A stretch of 64,000 nucleotides of DNA from Caballeronia glathei (GCF_000698595.1 NZ_JFHC01000003.1:62001-126000); one strand, 5' to 3'. Shown: positions 35,489 to 44,822, counted from the stretch's first letter. Notes: generated by a model not told the origin, from the sequence alone. Translations and numbers: made by a program.

Positions 35489-35783
35489 GGTGGACGTTTC
35501 CTCTGGATGGTACGGCGGTTCAGGACGGCGCGGACGGCGCCGCACGGTGCAGGCGGACAGGCGGACAGGCGGACAGGCGAAAGGCGGTGAAAGCGCGCTG
35601 CCTGCATGAGCATTTCCGACAGCATCTTCTTAGCCGCACATGTCGGGTTAATGACGGCTGCGAGCCCTTTGATTAAGGCGGCGCACCGTCGCAGGGCAGC
35701 GCGTCACGAAAAATTCATTAAAGTCCGGGCCGCAGCGGCCGTTACCTGACGCGCCAGCCCGTCAAAACTCAAACGGCACGCCC
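35489..35783. promoter_or_regulatory. Divergent intergenic region with tandem repeat
   Basis: Some 295 bases between the esterase-like and EAL/GGDEF genes. Positions 35551-35579 are a short tandem repeat (AGGCGGAC three times plus AGGCG), 63 bases upstream of the esterase-like start. No other element is recognisable. Confidence 0.5.
35551..35579. repeat. 8-bp tandem repeat (AGGCGGAC) in a promoter region
   Basis: Three perfect 8-bp units and a 5-base partial unit. Such repeats can change copy number by slippage and so alter promoter spacing. Confidence 0.85.
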
Positions 35784-37556
35784 TTGCTAAGCATTCGACA
35801 ACTCATTGCATCAGATGCGCTCAGCGCGGTCTTTCAGCCGATCGTGCGCTTCTCCGACGGCGAGATCATCGGCTATGAAGGATTGATACGCGGCCCCGCC
35901 AATACGCCGCAGGAGTCGCCCGCGGCGCTGTTCCGGCAGGCCGCCCGCGAAAGCAGCACGGCGCAGCTCGAAGAGGCGGCGGGCCGCGTCTGCATCGACG
36001 CGTTCGGTCAGCACGACAACCACGGCCTGCTTTTCATCAACTACAGCGCGGCGGGGATCGAATCGTTCGTAGCCGCGACCGGCGGACTCGGCGATTTCGC
36101 GCGCACGAACGGCATCGAGCCGCAGCGTCTCGTCGTCGAGCTGACGGAACAGAGCACGATTGCGGACGCCGAGCGCTTCGGCGCGACCGTGCGCGCGTTG
36201 CGCGAGAGCGGCTCGCATTTCGCGCTCGACGACTACGGCAGCGCCTATGCGTCGATGAACCTCTGGGTGCGGCTCGCGCCGCACTACGTGAAGATCGACC
36301 GCTTCTTCGTCAACGACATCGCCCGCGATCCGCTCAAGTTCGAAGCGGTCAAGGCGATGGTGTCGTTCGCGAACGCGAGCGGCGCGCTCCTGATCGCGGA
36401 AGGCATCGAGCGGGAGGCGGACCTCGAGATCGTGCGCGATCTCGGCATTGCGTGCGCGCAGGGCTATCTGCTCGGGCGTCCCGGCGTGTCGCTCGCCGAC
36501 CGGCTGCCGGACGTGGTCGCGCGCACGCTGCGCTCGGAGCAGATCGCCGTGTATCCGGCGCGCACGCGTGCCGACGTGCCGGGCGAATCGGGCGCCGTCG
36601 TGCTCGACCGCATGCTCGTGCATGCGCCCGCGCTGACCATGCGCTCGCGCAACGACGACGTGGTGAAGCTCTTCAATCAGGCGCCTTCGCTGCACGCGCT
36701 CGCGGTCGTCGACGACGGCCGGCCGCTCGGGCTCATCAACCGCCGCGCGTTCATGGACCAGTACGCGCTGCCGTACCATCGCGAGGTGTTCGGCAAGCGG
36801 CCTTGCATGCAGTTCGCCAACCAGACGCCGCTCGTGGTCGAGCGCGGCGCGACGCTCGAACAGGTGGCGCGCCTTCTCACGAACGACGAGCAGCGCTATC
36901 TGTCCGACGGCTTCATCATCACCGATCAGGGCCGCTACGTCGGCCTCGCCACGGGCGAAAGCCTGGTGCGCGCCGTCACCGAAGTGCGCGTGGAGGCGGC
37001 GCGCTACGCCAACCCGCTGACTTTTCTGCCGGGCAACGTGCCGCTGAATTCGCATATCGACCGGCTCGTTGCGCATGGTTCGGAGTTCGTGGCGTGCTAT
37101 GTGGACCTCGACAACTTCAAGCCCTTCAACGACCGCTACGGCTACTGGCAGGGCGACGAAGTGCTGAAGGCGACGGCCGCGACGCTCGCGTCGATCTGCG
37201 AGCCGACGCGCGACTTTCTCGGCCACATCGGCGGCGACGATTTCCTCATCCTGTTTCAGAGCGACGACTGGCAGGCTCGCGTGCAGCGCGCGATCAGCGG
37301 CTTCGACGAACTGGCGCAGCGCTTCTACTCGGCCGAAGACCGCGTTGCGGGCGGCATCCACGGAGAAGACCGCCTCGCGAGAAGGACCTTCTTCGGCTTC
37401 GTGCGGCTTTCAGCGGGCGCCGTGCGCGTCGCGCCGGGGACGGCGCACGGCAGTGCGCACGTGAGCACGGTCGCCGCGATCGCGAAAGGCCGCGCGAAAA
37501 ACGAGGCGAGCGGCTTCGTCACGCTCGATTTCCGCGACTTCCAGAATGCCCGGTAA
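35784..37556 (+). CDS. EAL-CBS-GGDEF cyclic-di-GMP signalling protein
   Basis: 590 residues from a TTG at 35784. The EAL phosphodiesterase domain comes first (about 10-240): GYEGLIRG, FINYSA, VVELTEQ, FALDDYGSAYASMN, VKIDRFF, AEGIE and AQGYLLGRP keep all metal and catalytic residues. A CBS pair occupies about 270-400 (NDDVVKLFNQAPSLHALAVV, YLSDGFIITDQGRYVGLATG). The C-terminal GGDEF domain (about 415-590) has HIGGDDFLILF, that is GGDD instead of GGDEF, so cyclase activity may be lost or reduced. It is cytoplasmic with no membrane segments. It probably hydrolyses cyclic-di-GMP. Confidence 0.92.
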   Translation: MLSIRQLIASDALSAVFQPIVRFSDGEIIGYEGLIRGPANTPQESPAALFRQAARESSTAQLEEAAGRVCIDAFGQHDNHGLLFINYSAAGIESFVAATGGLGDFARTNGIEPQRLVVELTEQSTIADAERFGATVRALRESGSHFALDDYGSAYASMNLWVRLAPHYVKIDRFFVNDIARDPLKFEAVKAMVSFANASGALLIAEGIEREADLEIVRDLGIACAQGYLLGRPGVSLADRLPDVVARTLRSEQIAVYPARTRADVPGESGAVVLDRMLVHAPALTMRSRNDDVVKLFNQAPSLHALAVVDDGRPLGLINRRAFMDQYALPYHREVFGKRPCMQFANQTPLVVERGATLEQVARLLTNDEQRYLSDGFIITDQGRYVGLATGESLVRAVTEVRVEAARYANPLTFLPGNVPLNSHIDRLVAHGSEFVACYVDLDNFKPFNDRYGYWQGDEVLKATAATLASICEPTRDFLGHIGGDDFLILFQSDDWQARVQRAISGFDELAQRFYSAEDRVAGGIHGEDRLARRTFFGFVRLSAGAVRVAPGTAHGSAHVSTVAAIAKGRAKNEASGFVTLDFRDFQNAR

Positions 37557-37603
37557 CGGGTGCGCCGTGCAGCGTCCAGCGCGCAGCGCGAGCGCTCCCT
37601 CGT

Positions 37604-37861
37604 TCAGCGGCTGCCGCCGCGATAGAGCCGCTCCATCGGGTCGCGCGGCCCGCCCGATTGCCGCGCGCCGATGAGTTCCTGCTGGACCTGCTGCCGCGTG
37701 AGGCCTGGCGGCGGTCCTGCGTCGCTTCGCGTCATCGTGGCGCCGCCTACGTCCTGCGTGCCTTGCGGGCTGTCGTTGGGCGGCGATGCGTGGTCCTGAG
37801 CCCAGGCATGGGTTACCAGAAGCGCGCAGGCGCATGTCGTTACCATTCGCAGCAATATCAT
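37604..37861 (-). CDS. Small secreted protein, DUF4148-like
   Basis: 85 residues from the ATG at 37861 with GTGGAG 8 bases upstream. A signal peptide (MILLRMVTTCACALLVTHAWA) precedes a hydrophilic tail with LTRQQVQQELIGARQSGG, the same sort of motif as the protein at 4480, and MERLYRGGSR at the end. DUF4148-type proteins are of unknown function. It is convergent with the EAL/GGDEF gene. Confidence 0.65.
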   Translation of the reverse strand: MILLRMVTTCACALLVTHAWAQDHASPPNDSPQGTQDVGGATMTRSDAGPPPGLTRQQVQQELIGARQSGGPRDPMERLYRGGSR

Positions 37862-38175
37862 TGGCCTGCTCCACTGTGGCCTGAAGACACGGACGGCCAG
37901 CGGCCGTCCGCCACGACGATCGGAGACGTCCTGCATGATTGCAGTGCCGGAATCCGATCGCGTGGGTTCATGCTGCGGTGAAGCCATCTGCAAAGCCATA
38001 GAAGGAGCATGAAGAAATTGTTAGCTCGCCGGGCGTGTGATGGGCGTGTGACGGGCGCGCGATTCGGGTCGATTCGGGTCGGCGGACGCGACGGAGGGAT
38101 GCGTCAGAGGCGCACGAAAGAGGCGCCGCCGCGCGAGTCTCTGCAGCGTGGGTCCGCAGCTATCCCGCAAACGTT
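37862..38175. other. Intergenic stretch
   Basis: About 310 bases between two minus-strand genes. Nothing gene-like was found and no element is recognisable. Confidence 0.4.
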
Positions 38176-38685
38176 TCAACGCGAGGCCGCGGCGGGCGGA
38201 CACTCGTCGAGCATCTGGTTGCCGATGGCGAGCCGTCCCTCGTACAGGCGGCGCGACACCGCATGCGGAGGGATATCGAGTATCTGTGCGGCTTCGTCGA
38301 TGCTGAGCCCTTCCACCGCGACGAGCAGGAACACGACGCGCTCGGCATGCGGCAGCGCGCTCACCGCCGCGATGATGCGATCCGCGGTCGTCATGGCGGC
38401 GCACCCGGCCGGCGTGTGCGTCGCGGCATGCTTGCCGCGCTCGCGCGCCGGGTCCGCAAAAGCCGCGGACTTGCCGGAGGCCGCGGCCCACATCGAATAA
38501 ATCGAGGAGTACATCCTGCAAAGCGCGGAGCCGCAGGATTGCGTCCTGCGCGATTCCTTCAGGCCGAAAGCGCAGGCGCGCTCGACCAGATCGTTCGCGA
38601 CGTGCCGGTCGTCGGACAGGCGCATGGCGAAGGTCCAGAGACGCGGCAGCAATTCGGGAAGGACCGTGGGTAAATCGCAAATCAT
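38176..38685 (-). CDS. ECF-type RNA polymerase sigma factor
   Basis: 169 residues. Region 2 is LLPRLWTFAMRLSDDRHVAN followed by DLVERACAFG, the common sigma-70 region 2 start of Burkholderia ECF factors. Region 4 has IIAAVSALPHAERVVFLLVA and VEGLSIDEAAQILDIPPHAV plus SRRLYEGR, the helix-turn-helix that reads -35 elements. The middle part has unusual cysteines (TQSCGSALCRMYSSIYS). No anti-sigma gene adjoins; the next gene downstream is the small secreted protein. It may answer to redox or envelope stress, but that is a guess. Confidence 0.85.
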   Translation of the reverse strand: MICDLPTVLPELLPRLWTFAMRLSDDRHVANDLVERACAFGLKESRRTQSCGSALCRMYSSIYSMWAAASGKSAAFADPARERGKHAATHTPAGCAAMTTADRIIAAVSALPHAERVVFLLVAVEGLSIDEAAQILDIPPHAVSRRLYEGRLAIGNQMLDECPPAAASR

Positions 38686-38986
38686 CGACGCCGACCTCCT
38701 AGCGCGATTTCGTGCTTCGGAAATGAGAGGGGTTGGAGAAGGACGGCCGCGGTTTCCAGCATGAACTGCTTTCAGCGGCCCTGCGGTTCGTCGATCAGAC
38801 GATTGCCCCAGGCTGAGGCACTAAAAAGAGCGTAGGCGCGACATGCGGGTGCTGTCCAACCGCATTTGGGAAACGACCGTTCGTCAAATGTGAACGTCAG
38901 ATGAATGGCTTGCGCGTCACGCGGGTGTCATGCAGAAGTGCGAAACTGCCGAAGGCCATACTGTCTGCGACGGGCAGACATGCCGC
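38686..38986. other. Intergenic stretch upstream of sigma-factor gene
   Basis: About 300 bases, AT content not unusual. It must include the sigma-factor promoter, but no clear motif was seen. Confidence 0.35.
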
Positions 38987-39928
38987 TCAGGCGCCGCTGC
39001 CCTGCACCATGCGCTGTATCGCCTGCGGCGGCTGGCCGAACGCGCGCAGGAACGCACGCCGCATGCGTTCGCGATCGCCGAAACCCGTATCGCGCGCGAC
39101 CACGTCGACGCCATGCCGCCCCGACTCCAGCATCAGCCGCGCGGCCTCGACGCGCAGATGCTCGATCGCCTTCGCCGGCGTCTGGCCGGTTTCCTCGCGA
39201 AACGCGCGGCTGAACTGCCGCGGGCTCAGATGGGCCGCCTTCGCCAGGTCCTCGACCGACAAATCCGTCTTCAGATGCTGCTGCGCATAGGTCAGCGCGG
39301 TCTGGATGCGGTCGGACTTCGGTTCCAGGTCGAGCAGCGCGGAAAACTGCGACTGGCCGCCCGAGCGCCGGTGATAGACCACCAGCTTTCTTGCGACGCG
39401 CCGCGCGATTTCCGCGCTCGTGTCGTGTTCCACGAGGGCCAGCGCGAGATCGATGCACGCGGTCATGCCGGCCGACGTCCACACCGGCCCGTCGACGATG
39501 AAGATCCGGTCTTCATCGAGCTTCAGGCGCGGGTGCGTGCGCTGCAGCGCCGCTGCGTGAAACCAGTGCGTGGTCGCGCGGCGGCCGTCGAGAAGGCCCG
39601 CCTCGGCCAGCTGGAACGCGCCCGTGCAGGTCGCGCCGATGCGGCGCGCGGTCGTCCCCGCTTCCCTCAGAAACGCGATGACCGCGGGCGGCGCCGGCTC
39701 GACGAAGTTGTCGCCGACGACCAGAATCGTGTCGAAGCGGCTGTCGTCGAACGGCTGCGTGAGCACGGCGAACCCCGATGAAGTCGCCACCGGCCCGCCG
39801 TGCTCGGAGAGCAGCGCGACCTCGTAGAGCGGTTCATCCGTCGTGAGATTGGCGAATTCGAACACGGTCGTCACGGCCAGGTTCATCACCTGAAAACCGG
39901 GGTAAAGGATGATTCCGACGCGCAGCAT
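38987..39928 (-). CDS. GlxA-type regulator (DJ-1/PfpI domain plus AraC DNA-binding domain)
   Basis: 313 residues. The N-terminal DJ-1/PfpI-like domain spans about 3-190 (VGIILYPGFQVMNLAVTTVF, then ATCTGAFQLAEAGLLDGRRA with the conserved cysteine at the nucleophile elbow). The C-terminal AraC helix-turn-helix pair occupies about 215-310: SVEDLAKAAHLSPRQFSRAF and VARDTGFGDRERMRRAFLRA. GlxA proteins regulate metabolism of small nitrogen compounds or neighbouring enzymes. The divergent short-chain dehydrogenase 130 bases away is the likely target. Confidence 0.93.
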   Translation of the reverse strand: MLRVGIILYPGFQVMNLAVTTVFEFANLTTDEPLYEVALLSEHGGPVATSSGFAVLTQPFDDSRFDTILVVGDNFVEPAPPAVIAFLREAGTTARRIGATCTGAFQLAEAGLLDGRRATTHWFHAAALQRTHPRLKLDEDRIFIVDGPVWTSAGMTACIDLALALVEHDTSAEIARRVARKLVVYHRRSGGQSQFSALLDLEPKSDRIQTALTYAQQHLKTDLSVEDLAKAAHLSPRQFSRAFREETGQTPAKAIEHLRVEAARLMLESGRHGVDVVARDTGFGDRERMRRAFLRAFGQPPQAIQRMVQGSGA

Positions 39929-40058
39929 GGCGATTTCTCCTGCGATGTCCTAAAAAGTGGCATCTATGACATTGAAGACATCATAGTATGAACCTATTCT
40001 CCGTCTCAAGCATCCCGGCATCGTGCCGGACCTCAAGAGACCATCCAGGAGAATCAAC
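39929..40058. promoter_or_regulatory. Divergent promoter region of GlxA-type regulator and SDR gene
   Basis: 130 bases, AT-rich in the middle, with the repeated element CTATGA...TCATAG at about 39965-39988 forming a 6-bp inverted repeat. It is a plausible AraC-type binding area. Confidence 0.45.
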
Positions 40059-40865
40059 ATGTCGAATTCATCGCAACAGGGCGTGGCGGTCGTGACCGGC
40101 GCCTCGTCGGGTATCGGCGCCCTTTACGCCGACCGTCTCGCGCGCCGCGGCTACGATCTCGTGCTCGTCGCCCGCAACCGCGAGCGCCTCGAGCAGCTCG
40201 CCGCGCGTATCACGAGCGAAACCGGCCGCGCGGTCGAGATCGTGCCCGCCGACCTCGACGCCGACGCCGGCATCGGCCGTGTCGAAGCGATCCTGCGCGA
40301 CGATCCGCGCATCACGATGCTGGTCAACAACGCCGGTGTCGGCGCGGCGGCGCCGCTGCTGCAGTCGGACCCCGCCAGGATGGCGTCGATGATCCAGCTC
40401 AACGTGGTGGCGCTTACGCGGCTCACGCAGGCGGTCGCGCCGGGCTTCGTCGCGCGCGGGAAGGGGGCGATCATCAACGTCTCGTCGATCGCGGCGGTGG
40501 CGCCGGAGATCCTCAACGGCGTGTATGGCGGCACGAAGGCGTTCGTGCTTGCGTTCACGCGCTCGCTGCAACACGAGCTCGGCGACAAGGGCGTGCGCGT
40601 GCAGGCTGTGCTTCCGGGCGCGACGCGCACCGAGTTCTGGGACATCGCCGGCCATCCGGCGGACAACCTGCCGCAGAGCATCGTGATGTCGGCCGACGAC
40701 ATGGTCGATGCCGCGCTCGCGGGCTTCGACATGGGCGAGACCATCACGATTCCGTCCCTGCCCGATGCAGCCGACTGGGACGCGTACGAAACCGCGCGCA
40801 CGGCGCTCAAGCCCAACCTGTCGCACAGCAGGCCGGCTGCGCGCTTCAGCGTCGGACACGCGTAA
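40059..40865 (+). CDS. Short-chain dehydrogenase/reductase
   Basis: 268 residues from the ATG at 40059 with AGGAG 8 bases upstream. The NAD(P) motif is VVTGASSGIGALYADRLARR, followed by LVNNAGVG, the catalytic serine in INVSSIAAV and the Tyr/Lys pair in VYGGTKAFV. The arginine in LVARNRERL next to strand 2 favours NADP. The end with TEFWDIAGHPADNLPQSIVM resembles the classical family of cytoplasmic SDRs with unknown substrate. It is under probable control of the divergent GlxA-type regulator. Confidence 0.92.
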   Translation: MSNSSQQGVAVVTGASSGIGALYADRLARRGYDLVLVARNRERLEQLAARITSETGRAVEIVPADLDADAGIGRVEAILRDDPRITMLVNNAGVGAAAPLLQSDPARMASMIQLNVVALTRLTQAVAPGFVARGKGAIINVSSIAAVAPEILNGVYGGTKAFVLAFTRSLQHELGDKGVRVQAVLPGATRTEFWDIAGHPADNLPQSIVMSADDMVDAALAGFDMGETITIPSLPDAADWDAYETARTALKPNLSHSRPAARFSVGHA

Positions 40866-40883
40866 AGAGCGACGGCGGGCAAC

Positions 40884-40919
40884 GCGCGGGCGGTTCGCGG
40901 AAACGCAAGCCGCCCGCGC
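40884..40919. terminator. Bidirectional hairpin between SDR and glcF
   Basis: A perfect 10-bp stem (GCGCGGGCGG with CCGCCCGCGC) and a 16-base loop sits between two convergent genes. No T-tract, so efficiency is uncertain. Confidence 0.55.
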
Positions 40920-40923
40920 TGCG

Positions 40924-42141
40924 TTACGGCAGCGCTTCCTCGACGAGCTCGATCCAGTGACGCACGGCGGTGCGGCCCGCGCCGTCGAGATGCGTCTGGC
41001 ATCCGATGTTCGCCGTCGCGATGACTTCCGGGCGTCCGCTTTCCAGCGCATCGAGCTTGTTCTTGCGCAGCGATTCGGCGAGCGCGGGCTGCGTGATCGA
41101 ATAGGTGCCGGCCGAGCCGCAGCACAGATGCGCGTCGGGGACGGACGTGAGGTCGAAGCCTAGCCGCTGAAGGACGCCTTCCACCGCGCCGCCGAGTTTC
41201 TGCGCGTGCTGCAGCGTGCAGGGGCAGTGAAAGGCGATCCGCCGGCCCGCAGCCGCGCGCAACGCATCGAGCGGCTCGGCGGCGAGCACCTCGACCAGAT
41301 CGCGCGTCATTGCGCTGATCCGCTCGGCGCGGGCGGCGTAGGCGGGATCGTCGCGCAGCAGGTGGCCGTACTCCTTCACGAAGGCGCCGCAGCCGCTCGC
41401 GGTCTGCACGATCGCTTCGGCGCCCGCTTCCACGGCGGGCCACCACGCGTCGATGTTGCGGCGCGCCCGCGCGAGGCCCGCTTCCTGGGCATTCAGGTGA
41501 TAGTCGGTGGCGCCGCAGCATCCGGCCTGCGGTGCGCCCGACACGCTGATGCCCAGCCTGTCGAGCACGCGCGCGGCGGCCGCGTTCGTGTTCGGCGACA
41601 GCGACGGCTGCACGCAGCCTTCGAGCATCAGCACGCGCCGGGCGTGCCGCGGCGCGGGCCGCGCTTTCGGCGCGATCGCGCGCTTCGGGATCTTGCGCCT
41701 GATCGCGTCGGGCAGGAATGGACTCACGGCGCGGCCCGTTTTCAGCAGTGCGTCGAAGACGGCCGGGTGAGGAATCACGCGCCTCAAGCCCTCGCGCAGC
41801 AGCCGTTCGGAGGCCGGGCGCTCGACCCGCCGTTCCAGTTCCGCCCGGCCGATGTCGAGCAGCGCGTGATACGTGACGCCCGACGGGCATGTCGTTTCGC
41901 AGTTGCGGCAGGTGAGGCAGCGGTCGAGATGCAGTTGCGTCTTCGCCGTGACGGGTTCGCCTTCCAGCAGTTGCTTGATCAGATAGATGCGGCCGCGCGG
42001 ACCGTCCAGCTCGTTGCCGAGAATCTGATACGTCGGGCAGGTCGCGTTGCAAAAGCCGCAGTGCACGCAGGAGCGCAGGATGCTCTCCGCTTCGTCGGCG
42101 CGGGGCAGCGTTCGGGCGTGTTCGCTAAGGTTCGTCTGCAT
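40924..42141 (-). CDS. glcF: Glycolate oxidase iron-sulfur subunit
   Basis: 405 residues. Two 4Fe-4S ferredoxin sites lie in the first 110 residues (CVHCGFCNATCPTY, CLTCRNCETTCPSG). Two CCG domains follow, marked AGCCGATDYHLN and LCCGSAGTYSI. This is the GlcF subunit that carries electrons from the GlcDE flavoproteins to the respiratory chain at the inner membrane. It is third in the glcDEF operon, 13 bases after glcE. Confidence 0.95.
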   Translation of the reverse strand: MQTNLSEHARTLPRADEAESILRSCVHCGFCNATCPTYQILGNELDGPRGRIYLIKQLLEGEPVTAKTQLHLDRCLTCRNCETTCPSGVTYHALLDIGRAELERRVERPASERLLREGLRRVIPHPAVFDALLKTGRAVSPFLPDAIRRKIPKRAIAPKARPAPRHARRVLMLEGCVQPSLSPNTNAAAARVLDRLGISVSGAPQAGCCGATDYHLNAQEAGLARARRNIDAWWPAVEAGAEAIVQTASGCGAFVKEYGHLLRDDPAYAARAERISAMTRDLVEVLAAEPLDALRAAAGRRIAFHCPCTLQHAQKLGGAVEGVLQRLGFDLTSVPDAHLCCGSAGTYSITQPALAESLRKNKLDALESGRPEVIATANIGCQTHLDGAGRTAVRHWIELVEEALP

Positions 42142-42154
42142 GATGTCGGTCGCG

Positions 42155-43222
42155 TCAAAGGTCGGCGTACATGCGCCCCGGGTTGAAGATCCCGTGCGGG
42201 TCGAGTTGCTGTTTCAACTGGCGATGAAAGCGCAAGAGCGGCGCGGCGAGCGCATGAAACGGCTCGCTCGCGGCAAGCGGCGTGAAGCACGTCGCGTGAC
42301 CGCCCGCCGACTGCGCGATCTGCCGGATCGTTGCGGCGGGCGCATCGCTCTTGAGCCAGCGCTGCGCGCCTGCCCAGTCGCTCAGCACCGCGCCCGGCAG
42401 CGCTTCGAGCGGCGTATTGTTCGGCACCGACAGACGCCAGAGCGCCCGCGGATCGTCGAAGAACGGCAGGCGCTGTTCGCGCAGCGACTCCCAGAAGCCC
42501 GTGTCGAGTCCGGCACCGCCGATGCGATCGACCGCCGACGCAACCGATCCCGCGCCGCCTTCGAGCCGCACGTGCAGCGTGCCGTCGACATGGCATGCGC
42601 CGCTCACCGGCAGCGCGGCGCGGCGCCACGCGGAAAGCTCGCGCAGCGCTTCGGCGGCGTTGAGTTCGAGCGACAGGCTGCGGCGTTCGCGAGGCTTCGG
42701 CAGGACCTTGAGCGACACTTCCGTCAACACGCCCAGGCAGCCGAAACTGCCCGCGAGCAGCCGGGACATGTCGTAGCCCGCCACGTTCTTCATCACCTCG
42801 CCGCCGAAGCGCAGATGCTTTCCCTGCCCCGTGATGACGCGGCAGCCGAGCACGAAATCGCGCACCGAGCCGGACCACGGCCGGCGCGGGCCCGACAGGC
42901 CGCTGGCGACGGCGCCGCCAACGGTCGCGGCGGTCCCGAACGCGGGCGGCTCGCACGGCAGCATCTGGCCGGCGTCGTCGAGCAGCGCGTTCAGTTCGGC
43001 GACGGGCGTTCCCGCGCGCGCCGTCACGACGAGCTCGGTCGGGTCGTAGCTGACGATGCCCCGATGGCCGCGCGTATCGAGTTCCTCGCCGTCCACCGCG
43101 CGGCCGAGAAACGCCTTGCTGTCCCCGCCGCGGATGCGCAGCGGCGTGCGGCTCGCGAGCGAGCGCTGAACCTGGGCGACGAGCCGCTCGCTGTCGTCCA
43201 TCGAATCGAATTCGCGTCGCAT
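42155..43222 (-). CDS. glcE: Glycolate oxidase FAD-binding subunit
   Basis: 355 residues. FAD-binding PCMH-type domain: RIRGGDSKAFLGRAVDGEEL, VVTARAGTPVAELNALL and GTAATVGGAVASGLSGPRRP, followed by GGEVMKNVAGYDMSRLLAGS, a GlcE hallmark. The C-terminus ends QLDPHGIFNPGRMYADL. The start codon shares one base with the glcD stop (TGATG), so translation is coupled. GlcE is shorter than GlcD and is needed with it for oxidation of glycolate to glyoxylate. Confidence 0.95.
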   Translation of the reverse strand: MRREFDSMDDSERLVAQVQRSLASRTPLRIRGGDSKAFLGRAVDGEELDTRGHRGIVSYDPTELVVTARAGTPVAELNALLDDAGQMLPCEPPAFGTAATVGGAVASGLSGPRRPWSGSVRDFVLGCRVITGQGKHLRFGGEVMKNVAGYDMSRLLAGSFGCLGVLTEVSLKVLPKPRERRSLSLELNAAEALRELSAWRRAALPVSGACHVDGTLHVRLEGGAGSVASAVDRIGGAGLDTGFWESLREQRLPFFDDPRALWRLSVPNNTPLEALPGAVLSDWAGAQRWLKSDAPAATIRQIAQSAGGHATCFTPLAASEPFHALAAPLLRFHRQLKQQLDPHGIFNPGRMYADL

Positions 43223-44721
43223 CAGAAGCGCTCCAGTTCCGGAAACGGCAGTGCGCCGTGATGGACGTGCATCGAGCCGAATTCGGCGCAGCGGTGCAGC
43301 GTCGGGATGTTCTTGCCCGGGTTGAGGAGGCGCGCCGGGTCGAAGGCTGCCTTCAGCGCGTGAAAGAGCGTGATTTCGTCGCTGTTGAACTGCGCGCACA
43401 TCTGGTTGATCTTCTCGCGCCCCACGCCGTGCTCGCCGGTGATGCTGCCGCCCACGGCGACGCACAGTTCGAGGATGCGCGCGCCGAGCGCCTCGGCGCG
43501 GTCGAGCTCGCCGGGCGCGTTGGCATCGAAGAGGATCAGCGGATGCATGTTGCCGTCGCCCGCATGGAACACGTTCGCGACGCGCAGGCCGTACTCGGCC
43601 GACAGCTCCGCGATGCCCTTCAGCACGCGCGCGAGTTCGCGCCGCGGAATGGTGCCGTCCATGCAGTAGTAGTCGGGCGAGATGCGCCCGACCGCGGGGA
43701 ACGCGTTCTTGCGGCCCGCCCAGAAGCGCTGCCGCTCGGCTTCGTCCTGCGCGATGCGGATGTCCGTCGCGCCGGCTGTGCGCAACAGGGCGCCCACGCG
43801 GTCGCAGTCCTCGCGCACATCCGACTCCGCGCCGTCCAGTTCGCACAGCAGGATCGCCTCGGCATCGACCGGATAGCCCGCCTTGATGAAGTCCTCGGCC
43901 GCGCGAATCGAGAGGTTGTCCATCATTTCGAGCCCGCCCGGGATCACGCCCGCGCCAATGATCTGTGCGACGGCGTCGCCCGCCTTCCCGATGTCGTCGA
44001 AGCTGGCGAGCAGCACCTTGGCGCTCTGCGGTCGGGTCAATAGCTTCACCGTCACTTCGACGACGATCCCGAGCATGCCCTCCGATCCGGTAAAAAGGGC
44101 GAGCAGGTCGAAGCCGGGGGAGTCGAGCGCTTCGGAGCCGAGCGTCAGACGCTCGCCGTCGATCGTCAGGATTTCGACCTTCAGGATGTTGTGCACGGTG
44201 AGGCCGTATTTCAGGCAATGGACGCCGCCCGCGTTCTCCGCCACGTTGCCGCCGATCGAGCAGGCGATCTGCGACGACGGATCGGGTGCGTAGTAGAGGC
44301 CGTGCGGCGCGGCGGCCTGCGAGATCGCGAGATTGCGCACGCCGGGCTGCACGCGGGCCGTGCCTGCTTCCGGGTCGATGTCGAGAATGCGGTTAAAGCG
44401 CGCCATCACGAGCAGGATGCCCTTTTCGAGCGGCATCGCGCCGCCGGACAGGCCTGTGCCCGCGCCGCGCGCGACGACCGGCACATTGCGCGCCGTAGCG
44501 AATTTCAGCAGCGCCTGCACCTGCTCGACGCGCCCGGGCAGCGCGACCATCATCGGCGTCGTGCGATACGCCGAGAGGCCGTCGCACTCGAACGGACGAA
44601 GGTCTTCAGTTGCGTGCAGAAGCTGCAGGTCGGGCAGCAGCGCGCCGAGTTCCGCGACGAGCGCGGCCTTGTCATGGGTGGGGAGCGGGCCGTCGAGGCG
44701 CTCGTCGTATTGAAAGCTCAT
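43222..44721 (-). CDS. glcD: Glycolate oxidase catalytic FAD subunit
   Basis: 499 residues from the ATG at 44721 with CAGGAG 9 bases upstream. The FAD-linked oxidase fold has VVARGAGTGLSGGAMPLEKG for FAD pyrophosphate binding, RVQPGVRNLAISQAAAPHGL, and the C-terminal catalytic part GGSITGEHGVGREKINQM. It oxidises glycolate (or D-lactate) to the 2-oxo acid. It leads the glcDEF operon and is divergent from glcC, with an operator-like palindrome about 100 bases upstream. Confidence 0.95.
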   Translation of the reverse strand: MSFQYDERLDGPLPTHDKAALVAELGALLPDLQLLHATEDLRPFECDGLSAYRTTPMMVALPGRVEQVQALLKFATARNVPVVARGAGTGLSGGAMPLEKGILLVMARFNRILDIDPEAGTARVQPGVRNLAISQAAAPHGLYYAPDPSSQIACSIGGNVAENAGGVHCLKYGLTVHNILKVEILTIDGERLTLGSEALDSPGFDLLALFTGSEGMLGIVVEVTVKLLTRPQSAKVLLASFDDIGKAGDAVAQIIGAGVIPGGLEMMDNLSIRAAEDFIKAGYPVDAEAILLCELDGAESDVREDCDRVGALLRTAGATDIRIAQDEAERQRFWAGRKNAFPAVGRISPDYYCMDGTIPRRELARVLKGIAELSAEYGLRVANVFHAGDGNMHPLILFDANAPGELDRAEALGARILELCVAVGGSITGEHGVGREKINQMCAQFNSDEITLFHALKAAFDPARLLNPGKNIPTLHRCAEFGSMHVHHGALPFPELERF

Positions 44722-44822
44722 CGTAGTCTCCTGTGGATTCGCAGGCGCAGGGGCGCCGCGCTTCCGGGTGTCTCGCGCTGATTCTTGCGTCAATGGCCTC
44801 CACTGTCGAGGTCGATCAACAG

